DNA of 64,000 bases from Candidatus Peregrinibacteria bacterium (GTDB lineage Bacteria; Patescibacteriota; Gracilibacteria; UBA1369; 2-02-FULL-48-14): the NCBI GenBank assembly GCA_018658105.1, contig JABHVW010000001.1, forward strand, positions 62,001 to 126,000, given 5' to 3'. Position numbers and translations under genes: made by a program. Positions 34,170-42,837 of the stretch are shown one piece after another (position 1 is the stretch's first letter; each line of letters begins with the position of its first letter). The notes beneath the pieces are model-generated. The model was given only the letters and a program-made list of their open reading frames with translations, searched no databases and was not told the DNA's origin.

Positions 34170-35540
34170 ATGAGATTTTATTTGGCTTTGATTATTTCAA
34201 TTTTGATGGCGGGAAGTGCTTTTGCTTTTGTAGATTTAGATGAAAGTCATGAATATTTTGAGGCTGTTGATTATTGGAGTGATGCTTATGTTCTACAAGG
34301 TTACGACGATGGCAGTTTCGGGCCGAATGATTTTATTAATCGTGCTGAATTTTTAAAGTTAGTTTTGGCTGCGAATGAAATTGAATTAGATGGCGATGAT
34401 TTTGACTGTTTTTTGGATGTTGGCCGCGAATGGTTTGCGCCATTTGTATGTGCGGCGAAGGATGCAGGCTGGATTGAGGGCTACGCAGATGGCTTTTTTA
34501 GGCCTGCCGAGATCATTAATCGTGCTGAGGCTGCGAAAATCCTATTGGAAGTTTCTGGAATTGAATTATTTGAGAATGATATTTTTGTGGATGTTCCAGA
34601 TGGCATTTGGTTTGATGAGTATGCTCAAACATTGGGAACATTGACCTTAGATTTTGATGAAACTTTTAATCCGGACTGGAGTTTTAGTCGAGCGCAGGTT
34701 GCACAAATTTTGTTTGAATTGTTGACGGAGGAGATTGAGGTTGAGGTTGAGGAAGTTGTGGCTGATTTTGTTTGGCCCATAAGTGGAAGTACAAAACAGG
34801 ACGAGCTGCGTTCTGCGTTTGGGCCGCGTTTGCAAAATGGAAGTTATGATTTTCATCGGGGTGTAGACATTCCTGCAGATCGAGGAACAGATGTGCATGC
34901 GATTAATGGCGGCGAGGTTCATAGATTTTATTTTGATGGAGAAGATGGCAGCCCCTACCCTAACAGCGGAAATATTGTCATTTTGTCTCATGATGATGGA
35001 GATTTTTATTCTCTTTATGCCCATTTGGATAGTATTGAAAATATGGAGAGAGGAGATGAAATTAATCTTGGTGATGTGATTGGTGAAAGTGGTAGTTCTG
35101 GCACGGCGACTTGGGAGCATCTGCATTTTGAGATTCGAGAAAACAGCCTTTCATCAGATGATGAAGGCCACATTAATCCCTTGGGATATTTGCCTTACGA
35201 TGATGAGGACAATTATGAAATAAGTGTTTCTGAGGATTTGAACTTTAATATTATTGCCTACGATTATGAGTTAGATATTAATCGTATTGAAGTTCGAGTT
35301 TACGATAATGATGTTTTAATTGATGAGAAAATTTTAGATTTCAATGAGCGCTTGAGCTGCGGCAGTGATGATGAAGAGACGGATGGAATTTTGATTGAAC
35401 CTGAATCTTTTAGTAGTTCGCAGGCAAAATATGAAATAAATGTGGATTTCACTGAAATAAATCCATCTAGCGATTTGAGAATTGAATACTCTATTTATGA
35501 TCTAAACGGAGAAGTGGCATCTGGTGAGTTTTTAGGTTAA
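34170..35540 (+). CDS. Exported SLH-domain protein with LytM (M23) endopeptidase domain
   Basis: 456 residues. The signal peptide ends near ALA-type AFA/FVD (MRFYLALIISILMAGSAFA). Three SLH repeats (about 20-185) anchor it to the cell wall; YDDGSFGPNDFINRAEFLKL is the clearest. An M23 domain (about 205-330) has zinc ligands H229 and D233 (DFHRGVDIP), H285 (YAHLDS) and the H317-x-H319 pair (WEHLHFEI). A C-terminal beta domain (340-456) is not recognised. It should cleave peptide cross-links of peptidoglycan at the surface. The FG-GAP/SLH gene follows 10 bp downstream. Confidence 0.9.
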   Translation: MRFYLALIISILMAGSAFAFVDLDESHEYFEAVDYWSDAYVLQGYDDGSFGPNDFINRAEFLKLVLAANEIELDGDDFDCFLDVGREWFAPFVCAAKDAGWIEGYADGFFRPAEIINRAEAAKILLEVSGIELFENDIFVDVPDGIWFDEYAQTLGTLTLDFDETFNPDWSFSRAQVAQILFELLTEEIEVEVEEVVADFVWPISGSTKQDELRSAFGPRLQNGSYDFHRGVDIPADRGTDVHAINGGEVHRFYFDGEDGSPYPNSGNIVILSHDDGDFYSLYAHLDSIENMERGDEINLGDVIGESGSSGTATWEHLHFEIRENSLSSDDEGHINPLGYLPYDDEDNYEISVSEDLNFNIIAYDYELDINRIEVRVYDNDVLIDEKILDFNERLSCGSDDEETDGILIEPESFSSSQAKYEINVDFTEINPSSDLRIEYSIYDLNGEVASGEFLG

Positions 35541-35550
35541 TATCTATAGG

Positions 35551-38124
35551 ATGAAGTACTCGAGCCACGCCAAAAAATTTACTCTTGTTTTAGTTTTATT
35601 TGTTGCTTTGACTTTGCCTAGCCGAGTTGATGCAGTGACTTGTGCATCGCCATCTTTTACCTCTAGTACATTAGCGGATACGATTGGAAATGGTGAAGAT
35701 GTTGAAGTTATTGATTTAGATGAAGATGGAGATTTGGATTTTTTAGCGACTACTGGCTCTTCTTGGGGACCTAGTGTTGACGTATATTTTTATGAAAATG
35801 ATGGATCTGCAAACTTCACTCGAAATGACATTACCGATGCAACTCTGACATGGGCAAATTCGATTGATACTATTGATCTAGATGAAGATGGAGATATTGA
35901 TCTGCTTGTTGGAGCGGAGAGCGCTGGTAAAATTTATTGGTTTGAAAATGATGGGTCTGAAAGCTTTACAGGTGCTGAGGTTGCTTCATTAACTGATGTG
36001 AAGGATGTGGTTGCAGCGGATCTTGATGGAACTGGTGGTATTGATGTTGCTGCGGTTGGATATACATCTGATGCAGTTTATTGGTATTCAAATGACGGAA
36101 GTGAGAGTTTTGGTGGAGGTAGTTCGATTGATGTACTTGATGGTGCCGTTGGTATAGTTGCTGGCGATGTAGATGATGATGGTGATCAGGATTTGGTTGC
36201 ATCGGCGGCGGTTCTGACAACTGGTGGTACACGTTTTTATGCGAATAATGGTAGTGGTAGCTTTACTGAAAATAGTTTGAGCACTTTAAATGATGGAGAG
36301 CCGTGGATTGTTGATGTAGATGGAGATGGTGATAAAGATATTTTTAAGATGAGAGGTGGACATTATTTTTATGAAAATGATGGAAGTGAAAGTTTTTCAA
36401 GCACCTATACGAATGTGGACCCTTTTAATAGTGCGAACAGTCTTTCCTCTGTGGATTTAGATGATGATGGCGATGTTGATTTTGTTGTTTCTGACTATTC
36501 AAATGGTTTTGGTTGGCTTGAAAATGATGGAAGTGAAACGTTCACAGCAAACCAAATATATGATGAAGGCTCACTTTACAACAATGTAGATTCAGGTGAT
36601 TTTAATGGAGATGGACTTGTTGATTTAGTCGGGGTTTTGCTTTCGAACAATCCTCCAGTTCTAATGCTTCAATCTTGTGACACGACAAATCCTTCTGTAA
36701 GTACCCTATCGCCTACTGATGGAGAAATAAATGTTACTTCAACAAGTAATTTGGTCATTACATTTACAGAGAATGTTGATGTGGAAACGGGAGATATTGT
36801 AATTAAACAAGGTGGCACCATACTTGAGACTATAGATGTGACTTCGGGCCAGGTTACTGGAACTGGAACAGATACAATTACAATTGATCCAAGTGTTACC
36901 TTGGAAGACACGACAAATACTGGAATTCATGTTTTGATCGACTCCACAGCTTTTGATGATGCGGCTGGAAATAGTTATGCCGGAATAACGGATTCTACGA
37001 CTTGGAATTTCTTCTTACCAGTAACTACGTATAAACCAAAACGTCCTGCTGCCCCTGTTTTGAATAGTGTTTCTCCTAAAGGGGTTGTTTTGGAAGAAAA
37101 TCGAGGGATTGAGCTGGAGATGACTTTTAGTAGTACAATATATTTCAAAGGTGGGGCTGTTGAACTGTACCGTTCAGATGGTCAATTGATAGAGGAAATG
37201 GATGTTTACTCAGACAAAGTCATTTGGACTCGGCTGCAGAATGTTTTGCTTTATCCAGAAACGACTTTAATCCCAGGTGAATCTTATTATATCAATGTAA
37301 ATCCAGGAGTTTTTGCAGATTCATATGGAACAACTTTTTCTGGAATTTCAGATAAAACAACTTGGGCCTTTAGCGTATCTTTTAATACCCCTCCTGTTCA
37401 GGGTGTCGAAGAATTAATCTCTGTCCACGAAGAATCTGAAGAGGTGAAGGAAACTGAAGCTTTACCGGAACCAGAACGTTTGAATTTTGGTGAAGAAGTG
37501 GAAAATCCAGTTTGTGCAGATTTGGAGTCTGAACATTGGGCATACACATTGATTTCAGACCTTATTGATAATTCAAGATATCCGTTTTTAAATGAAGGAG
37601 GTAAACAAAAATGTCGTATGAATGAAGAGGTGAGTCGAGAAGTTTTTGTAACTTGGCTTATTAGCTTGAAATATCCAGATATGGTTTCTAAATATCTGTA
37701 TTTAACTGAAGATCAGCTGCCATTTTGGGATCTAGAACTAGAGGATCCATTTACTCCATATATTGTTCTTGCTTATGATTTGGGCATAATAAATGGGCAT
37801 CCAGATCAATCTTTTAGGGGAAAGGAATCTATAAATCGTGCTGGTCTATTGAAAATCAGCTTACAAACATTTGATTGGTTCCATGCTTATGATGATGAGC
37901 TTCAGCATTTGCAAAATAGTGGGCAAGCAGCTCCCTTAGGTTTGTATTCAGATATTTCATCAGATTCAGAGTGGTTTTATTCTTACCTTATTTATGCGAG
38001 CGTGAATGGTATTATTGAGGGGCGTACTTATTTTGATCAAGGCTTTCCGGATAAAAAGGCGGATATGGCAAAACCTGTTTTATACTCTGAGGCCGCTAAA
38101 ATTTTTCAATTAACCTTTCGATAA
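35551..38124 (+). CDS. Large exported surface protein: FG-GAP repeats, two Ig-like (Big_5) domains and C-terminal SLH repeats
   Basis: 857 residues with a signal peptide ending near VDA/VTC. About seven FG-GAP/VCBS-type repeats (30-370) carry calcium loops such as DLDEDGDLDF, with the recurring FENDGSESF. Two Big_5 domains follow (about 375-495 and 505-615; STLSPTDGEINV opens the first), then SLH repeats (about 655-857) end the chain. It is likely an adhesin or receptor held on the surface. Its TAA overlaps the ATG of the next membrane protein as TAATG, so the two are coupled. The final SLH repeats are diverged. Confidence 0.88.
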   Translation: MKYSSHAKKFTLVLVLFVALTLPSRVDAVTCASPSFTSSTLADTIGNGEDVEVIDLDEDGDLDFLATTGSSWGPSVDVYFYENDGSANFTRNDITDATLTWANSIDTIDLDEDGDIDLLVGAESAGKIYWFENDGSESFTGAEVASLTDVKDVVAADLDGTGGIDVAAVGYTSDAVYWYSNDGSESFGGGSSIDVLDGAVGIVAGDVDDDGDQDLVASAAVLTTGGTRFYANNGSGSFTENSLSTLNDGEPWIVDVDGDGDKDIFKMRGGHYFYENDGSESFSSTYTNVDPFNSANSLSSVDLDDDGDVDFVVSDYSNGFGWLENDGSETFTANQIYDEGSLYNNVDSGDFNGDGLVDLVGVLLSNNPPVLMLQSCDTTNPSVSTLSPTDGEINVTSTSNLVITFTENVDVETGDIVIKQGGTILETIDVTSGQVTGTGTDTITIDPSVTLEDTTNTGIHVLIDSTAFDDAAGNSYAGITDSTTWNFFLPVTTYKPKRPAAPVLNSVSPKGVVLEENRGIELEMTFSSTIYFKGGAVELYRSDGQLIEEMDVYSDKVIWTRLQNVLLYPETTLIPGESYYINVNPGVFADSYGTTFSGISDKTTWAFSVSFNTPPVQGVEELISVHEESEEVKETEALPEPERLNFGEEVENPVCADLESEHWAYTLISDLIDNSRYPFLNEGGKQKCRMNEEVSREVFVTWLISLKYPDMVSKYLYLTEDQLPFWDLELEDPFTPYIVLAYDLGIINGHPDQSFRGKESINRAGLLKISLQTFDWFHAYDDELQHLQNSGQAAPLGLYSDISSDSEWFYSYLIYASVNGIIEGRTYFDQGFPDKKADMAKPVLYSEAAKIFQLTFR

Positions 38125-38846
38125 TGAACCACCCCAGAGATTTACGTGACGATTACAGATCTAAAACATATATTGCGTCGGTTTTTTTGATTGCATTTGC
38201 TTTAGGAATGGCTGCGATAACAAATTATAAAGATCAATATTTTGTTGTGACTGGTGTCGAATTTATGGTTGTGCTTGTGCTATTTATGACTGTGCCACTT
38301 GCGGCAAAAAAAAGAAATTTAGAATTATTGGGTAATTTTATTTCCTATTTGGTTGGGATTGTACTGCTCTTTAATGCAACTCAAATTGGTGGTGTGGATC
38401 CCGGACCATATGTAGGACTGGTTGCCATGTTAATTATTTCTTCACTTATGACAGTTAAGAAATTTAGCTTTTTACTTTATGCAATTATCTCATATATAAG
38501 TTTTTGTGCACTTAGTATTATGGGGTTGATTGGTCTTACAACAACAGTAAGTATTAAATATCAAGTTGTATATTTAGTTTTAATTGCACTAATTTATATG
38601 CATAAAAACTATCTTTCTGCGTTGAGTGGAGAGTTATATAAACTTGCGAAAAAAACACATACTGAGGCTATGGAGATCGATAAAAAAGCTAATCTTTCTG
38701 CTGAGGAAGCTAAAGATTACAAAAAGCAAAAGATTGAGTTGGAAGAAAAAAATAAACAGCTAGAAAAATTGAATGATTTGATGACTGGCCGTGAAGTAGA
38801 GATGAAAAGAATGAAAGAGGAGATTCTCTTACTAAAGAAAAAATGA
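38124..38846 (+). CDS. Membrane protein with cytoplasmic coiled coil ending in a NxLMxGREVxM motif
   Basis: 240 residues with about six membrane helices (residues 15-160), then a charged coiled coil (165-240) containing LNDLMTGREVEMKRMKEEIL. The same motif, NEVMSGRELKMIELKKKI, ends the broken HAMP sensor at 20777. It is a sensor-type layout without kinase, cyclase or other output. The start overlaps the SLH protein stop; ung begins 1 base after its TGA (TGAGATG). Function unknown. Confidence 0.75.
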   Translation: MNHPRDLRDDYRSKTYIASVFLIAFALGMAAITNYKDQYFVVTGVEFMVVLVLFMTVPLAAKKRNLELLGNFISYLVGIVLLFNATQIGGVDPGPYVGLVAMLIISSLMTVKKFSFLLYAIISYISFCALSIMGLIGLTTTVSIKYQVVYLVLIALIYMHKNYLSALSGELYKLAKKTHTEAMEIDKKANLSAEEAKDYKKQKIELEEKNKQLEKLNDLMTGREVEMKRMKEEILLLKKK

Positions 38847-38847
38847 G

Positions 38848-39531
38848 ATGATTGATGATGTGAGTATTCATAATTCATGGAAGAGCCCTCTTAAGGCTGA
38901 ATTTGAAAAAGAATATTTTAATAAGCTTAGTAGTTTTGTTAAAAGTGAATATGAGAAGACAACTGTCTACCCTAGCCCGAAGAATATTTTTTCGGCATTT
39001 AACAGGTGTCCACTAGACAAAGTGAAGGTTGTAATTTTGGGGCAAGACCCCTACCACGGACCGGACCAAGCGAATGGCCTGTGTTTTTCTGTTAATGATG
39101 GAGTTCGTGTTCCGCCATCTCTAAAAAATATTTACAAAGAGATCAATGCTGATTTAGGTTTGGAGATTCCGAGTAGTGGAAATTTGGAACACTGGGCTGA
39201 CCAAGGTGTGTTGCTATTAAATACGACTCTGACGGTTCAGGCTAGAAATGCTGGCTCACATCAAAAAATGGGCTGGGAGGATTTTACTGATGCCGTAGTT
39301 GCACTTCTTTCTGAAAAGCATGAAGGTTTAGTATTTATGCTTTGGGGGCGTTATGCACAAAACAAAGGAGCTGTAATTGATCGCGAAAAACATTTGGTTT
39401 TAACGGCGCCGCATCCATCGCCTTTTTCTGCACATAGTGGATTTTTTGGCAGTAAACATTTTAGCAAAGCTAATGAATATTTGGCGGCCAAAGGTGTGAG
39501 TGAAATAAATTGGGCAAATAAGCTCAAATAA
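38848..39531 (+). CDS. ung: Uracil-DNA glycosylase, family 1
   Basis: 227 residues. The water-activating loop is VVILGQDPYHGPDQANGLCFSV with D67, the leucine-intercalation loop is HPSPFSAHSGFFGSKHFS, and the uracil-binding LLLNTTLTVQ is present. It excises uracil from DNA to start base-excision repair. It is 1 bp downstream of the coiled-coil membrane protein, so probably in its transcript. No terminator with a T tract is visible downstream. Confidence 0.97.
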   Translation: MIDDVSIHNSWKSPLKAEFEKEYFNKLSSFVKSEYEKTTVYPSPKNIFSAFNRCPLDKVKVVILGQDPYHGPDQANGLCFSVNDGVRVPPSLKNIYKEINADLGLEIPSSGNLEHWADQGVLLLNTTLTVQARNAGSHQKMGWEDFTDAVVALLSEKHEGLVFMLWGRYAQNKGAVIDREKHLVLTAPHPSPFSAHSGFFGSKHFSKANEYLAAKGVSEINWANKLK

Positions 39532-39725
39532 AAATAGCCCTGAAGTTAAGAATATTAGATTACGACAGCAGATAGAGCTTAGAGTAAAGAAGTCTCATCA
39601 CTGAGAAATTCCTTCTGCTACGCATAAATGTGTAGCAATCTGTCTATTACTTCTTCCAATGCACAAAACCCACAAAGGACGAGTTAATAGTGTCTATAAA
39701 ATTTTGGGAAATTATATAAACAGGT
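39532..39725. other. Gene-free stretch downstream of ung
   Basis: 194 bp without a supported frame. It contains one hairpin (TGCTACGCA/TGTGTAGCA, 39616-39636, one G-U pair) with no T tract. I see nothing else in it. Confidence 0.4.
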
Positions 39726-39833
39726 CTATTCATCTAGTATTCGAAACTTAGGGCCCAACTGAGGTCTAATCCTCTGGGAAAGAAAATTAAACCTCATGTG
39801 GGCCACAAGTTTGCCGTTAATTTCAAAGAACAT
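39726..39833 (-). CDS. Candidate 35-residue protein behind a strong leaderless promoter
   Basis: MFFEINGKLVAHMRFNF... runs to TAG at 39726-39728. It is basic with one acidic N-terminal turn and a hydrophobic middle. The case rests on the promoter: TTGCTA-N17-TATTAT ends 6 nt before this ATG (39840-39868), the same geometry as verified genes here. A 14-nt inverted repeat lies in the coding part, so the RNA could be the functional product. It lies 79 nt beyond the stop of the beta-CASP nuclease gene, same strand. No homologue recognised. Confidence 0.4.
   Translation of the reverse strand: MFFEINGKLVAHMRFNFLSQRIRPQLGPKFRILDE
39752..39804. repeat. Inverted repeat inside the 39726-39833 transcript
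   Basis: GGCCCAACTGAGGT (39752-39765) and ACCTCATGTGGGCC (39791-39804) pair over 12 of 14 positions with a 24-nt loop; the two middle positions mismatch. It could be a strong RNA stem, protein site or element end. Confidence 0.6.
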
Positions 39834-39839
39834 CATACT

Positions 39840-39868
39840 ATAATAGCAGATTTTACTAAATTTAGCAA
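39840..39868 (-). promoter_or_regulatory. Leaderless-type promoter of the 39833 frame
   Basis: Minus strand: TTGCTA (39863-39868), N17, TATTAT (39840-39845) with extended TGC, 6 nt, ATG at 39833. Confidence 0.65.
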
Positions 39869-39912
39869 GCACTATATTGCATAAAATATCTCTCTTGTAC
39901 ACGAGTGTATTT

Positions 39913-41316
39913 TTAAAGCTCGATACTGTCGCCGAAGTTTGGTATGAGAACGTCATTGAAGCCATTGTCTTCGAGTGATTTTTTGAAGTCGCTTGCGGCG
40001 TCTTCTTCACCATGTACAAGTATGACTTTCTTAAGCCCTTTAATCTTGCTTGCGAAGTCTAATAAATCGCTACGATCTGCGTGAGCAGAGTATGCATTCA
40101 TTACTTTTACTTCAATTTTAACAGGGTGTGGCTCACCGAAAATATTAACTGATTTGTTTCCTTCAAGTAGCTTACGACCAAGAGTGTTTTTGGCCTGGTA
40201 ACCTACGATTAACAGAGTATTACGGTGGTCTTCAATTGCATTTTTCAGGTGGTGCAGAATGCGGCCGTGCTCCACCATTCCAGATGATGAAATTATAATA
40301 CATGGCCCTTGATGATTGTTTAGAGCTTTGGATTCTTCGACACTGCGAATGTACTTGAGGCGTTCGAATCCAAATGGATCGTCGTGCTCCTCAATGAAAA
40401 GTTTTTGAGTCTCTTCATCTAGAACTTCGAGGTGCTCACGGAAAACTGAGGTCAAATTCACGGAAAGTGGAGAATCAACATAGATAGGAATGCTATCTGG
40501 GATTCTGCCATCGTGGAACATTTTGTGCAGTGAATATACAACTTCTTGGGTTCGGCCCAATGAAAAGGCAGGAATTAGAAGCCTTCCGCCGCGCTCAATA
40601 GTAGCATTTACAATTTCAGCGAGCGTGTCTTCTGCCTCTAAGATTGAGGCGTGAAGTCGGTTACCGTATGTAGACTCTGTTATCAGATAATCTGCTTCTT
40701 CGACATCGAATGGATCCCGAATTAATGGCATGTTTTGGCGGCCAAGATCACCTGTAAATACGAGTTTTTTCTCTTTTCCACCGTCGTCTTGGTCTTTAAC
40801 TGTGATAATCACAATTGCTGAGCCTAAAATGTGGCCGGCCTCTCTAAATGTTGCTGTTACTCCTTCGCAAACCTCTATAGTTTTGTCGTAATCTAGGCCT
40901 TTTGTGAGGGGAAGAGTTTGTTTAACATTTTCCTCAGTATAAAGCGGTTCCAAGAGAGTTTCCCCCTTTTTTCCCTTCTTTTTATTGATATATTCTACTT
41001 CGCGTTCTTGAATATATGCGCTATCCATAAGCATGTAGCTCAGCAAATCAGCCGTCGCGTGTGTGCAGTAAATTGGCCCATTAAAGCCCTGTTTTACAAG
41101 GTTTGGCAGATTACCAGAGTGGTCAATATGTGCGTGAGAAAGCAGCACATAATCTACTTCTTCAGGTTCGAAACCGAAATTACGATTTTTCTCCTGTTCT
41201 TCTTTTCTGTGACCTTGGTACAGGCCACAATCAAGTAAAATCTTTTTACCGTTTACTTCTAAAAGGTGACGTGAACCAGTAACTTCTTTGTTTGCACCGC
41301 GAAAGTGGAGTTTCAT
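39913..41316 (-). CDS. Metallo-beta-lactamase/beta-CASP ribonuclease (YSH1/CPSF73-like)
   Basis: 467 residues. The zinc site HAHIDHSG (H61, H63, D65, H66) and later ligands (AGHILGSAIVI, FTGDLGRQNMP) define the MBL fold. The beta-CASP insert follows (IPAFSLGRTQEVVY, SSSGMVEHGRILHHL, YSAHADRSDLLDF) and the RNA-specific C-terminal VILVHGEEDAASDFKKSL. By family it is an RNA endo- or exonuclease in mRNA processing or decay; the alternative RNase J lacks this short C-terminus. A single-gene unit with only a weak promoter candidate (TTAACT, 7 nt before the ATG). Confidence 0.92.
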   Translation of the reverse strand: MKLHFRGANKEVTGSRHLLEVNGKKILLDCGLYQGHRKEEQEKNRNFGFEPEEVDYVLLSHAHIDHSGNLPNLVKQGFNGPIYCTHATADLLSYMLMDSAYIQEREVEYINKKKGKKGETLLEPLYTEENVKQTLPLTKGLDYDKTIEVCEGVTATFREAGHILGSAIVIITVKDQDDGGKEKKLVFTGDLGRQNMPLIRDPFDVEEADYLITESTYGNRLHASILEAEDTLAEIVNATIERGGRLLIPAFSLGRTQEVVYSLHKMFHDGRIPDSIPIYVDSPLSVNLTSVFREHLEVLDEETQKLFIEEHDDPFGFERLKYIRSVEESKALNNHQGPCIIISSSGMVEHGRILHHLKNAIEDHRNTLLIVGYQAKNTLGRKLLEGNKSVNIFGEPHPVKIEVKVMNAYSAHADRSDLLDFASKIKGLKKVILVHGEEDAASDFKKSLEDNGFNDVLIPNFGDSIEL

Positions 41317-41355
41317 TGAGTGGAGTTAATTGGCCTGATTATTGCATGAAAAAGC

Positions 41356-42357
41356 TCAATTAGGAAGAACTGGAGCTACAATTCTTGGTTTAGGCTCGCC
41401 CTTATTTACAAGATCAACGATAAGCTCAGTTGTGCTGATTTCGTCGCCTTCGAGTTTAAGCCCTACAACAAGCCCTTCTTGGGTTGCTGGGGACCAATAT
41501 TGGTCGAAAGTGAAGTTCCCCAGGGAGTAATAAATTGGAGCACCTTTGTATAGCTCGGCGTTTTGAATTACATGTGGATGGTGGCCATGAATGAAGTTTG
41601 CGCCTGCATCTACAAATTGGTGTGCAAGCTCAGTTATACTTGCCCTTGCGGTTTTTTCGTATTCGACACCCCAATGAACACTAACGATGAGAAAGTCTAC
41701 TTTTGGTGCAGTTTCGGCGATTTTTGCTAAGGCTGTAGCTTCATCGAGTGGGAAAACCGCGTCGTTAAAGCCAAGAAAGCCAATGGTTTTGGTGGCAAAT
41801 TCGTGTTTTGTGAAAGTGTATGGGCCATCTGCAATATCGGCGTGGCCATATGCATGTATGCCCTGTGCAGTCAGGAGATTATAGGTTTCTTGGTAGGCGT
41901 CTGAGCCTTGATCCAAAGTGTGATTATTTGCCATGCTCAAGGTTGTGAAGCCGACTTTATCTAGCAATTCAGCCACCTCGGGCTTGAAGTTGAAGCGCAT
42001 CGCGGTGCCAGGATTCACGTAATTTGAGCTTGAAATTGGCCCTTCGATATTTCCGACTACTAGATCGATTTCGTCTACTTGTAGGCTTGTTTTTGCTGTG
42101 TCGAGTATTTCAGGCATGTGTGTAAATGGAAAATCCCCGCCGTTTTGTTCGCGGAGCACGGCAATGTAGCGGCCGAGCATTATGTCTCCGGTGAAGATCA
42201 TACTGATTGTTTCTTCTGGCTCTTTTTCTGTCCACGCTGCGGTGAAATTTGCGAGTGCAACAGGGCTTTCTTTAGTGATAATCAAAAAAGTAGCCCCAAC
42301 AGAAGCTGCGATTGCCAATGCGACAAGACTAAACCAGAGAATTTTCTTAAGACGCAT
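41356..42357 (-). CDS. capA: CapA-family (poly-gamma-glutamate biosynthesis-like) membrane-anchored phosphoesterase
   Basis: 333 residues. After one N-terminal membrane helix (LKKILWFSLVALAIAASVGA) comes a calcineurin-like CapA domain: MIFTGDIMLGRYI, VVGNIEGPISSSN, MANNHTLDQGSDAYQET, VSVHWGVEYE and HGHHPHVIQ, which provide the metal-binding residues. CapA proteins help make or modify poly-gamma-glutamate or other surface polymers; the substrate here is unknown. I start at the ATG at 42357 rather than a TTG nine codons upstream. One base separates it from the rlmH stop (TAATATG), so the two genes are coupled. Confidence 0.9.
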   Translation of the reverse strand: MRLKKILWFSLVALAIAASVGATFLIITKESPVALANFTAAWTEKEPEETISMIFTGDIMLGRYIAVLREQNGGDFPFTHMPEILDTAKTSLQVDEIDLVVGNIEGPISSSNYVNPGTAMRFNFKPEVAELLDKVGFTTLSMANNHTLDQGSDAYQETYNLLTAQGIHAYGHADIADGPYTFTKHEFATKTIGFLGFNDAVFPLDEATALAKIAETAPKVDFLIVSVHWGVEYEKTARASITELAHQFVDAGANFIHGHHPHVIQNAELYKGAPIYYSLGNFTFDQYWSPATQEGLVVGLKLEGDEISTTELIVDLVNKGEPKPRIVAPVLPN

Positions 42358-42358
42358 A

Positions 42359-42820
42359 TTATTTGTGATATCGCTTACCTGCAAGAATGCAGAAAGCGCG
42401 GTAGAGTTGCTCCTTTAAAAATACCCTGATCATCTCGTGAGTGAAAGTCATTTTTGAGAAAGAGAGGCGATAGTTTGCTGCATTTAGTATATTTGGGTGA
42501 ATTCCGTTTGAACCGCCAATGATGAATTGGGCTTTCCCCTGCCCTTCATCGCGTATTTTGCGGATGAATTCGGCGAATTCTGTGCTGCTGAGGGTTTTTC
42601 CGTTTTCATCGAGGGCGATTATTGCGGCATCTTTATTTAGCTTTGGTGTGAGTAGCTTTTCTTCTTCGGTTTGAGCTTGTTCGCGATTATCTGATTTGCT
42701 GGCTTTTACAGATAAAGTCTCCAACTTAGAAAAGGAGCTGAGACGTTTCTCATACTCCTTTTCGAGTGCTTTGATATTTGAATCTTTAGTGTCTGCGACC
42801 TGTAAAATTTGTATTTGCAT
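42359..42820 (-). CDS. rlmH: 23S rRNA (pseudouridine-1915 N3)-methyltransferase
   Basis: 153 residues, the normal length of this SPOUT enzyme. AIIALDENGKTLSSTEFAEF, the SAM loop FIIGGSNGIHPNIL and the C-terminal SFSKMTFTHEMIRVFL...EQLYRAFCILAGKRYHK fit the family throughout. It acts on 70S ribosomes. The -10 TAAACT (42827-42832) ends 6 nt before the ATG at 42820, a leaderless-type arrangement. It is the first gene of a unit with capA. Confidence 0.96.
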   Translation of the reverse strand: MQIQILQVADTKDSNIKALEKEYEKRLSSFSKLETLSVKASKSDNREQAQTEEEKLLTPKLNKDAAIIALDENGKTLSSTEFAEFIRKIRDEGQGKAQFIIGGSNGIHPNILNAANYRLSFSKMTFTHEMIRVFLKEQLYRAFCILAGKRYHK

Positions 42821-42837
42821 GTCGCTAGTTTAACCTC

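Noticed and set aside
35551-36660. CRISPR-like periodic repeats
   Set aside because: The periodicity is coding FG-GAP repeats (DxDxDGD loops) with diverged codons, not identical repeats with unique spacers. I saw no CRISPR array or cas gene.
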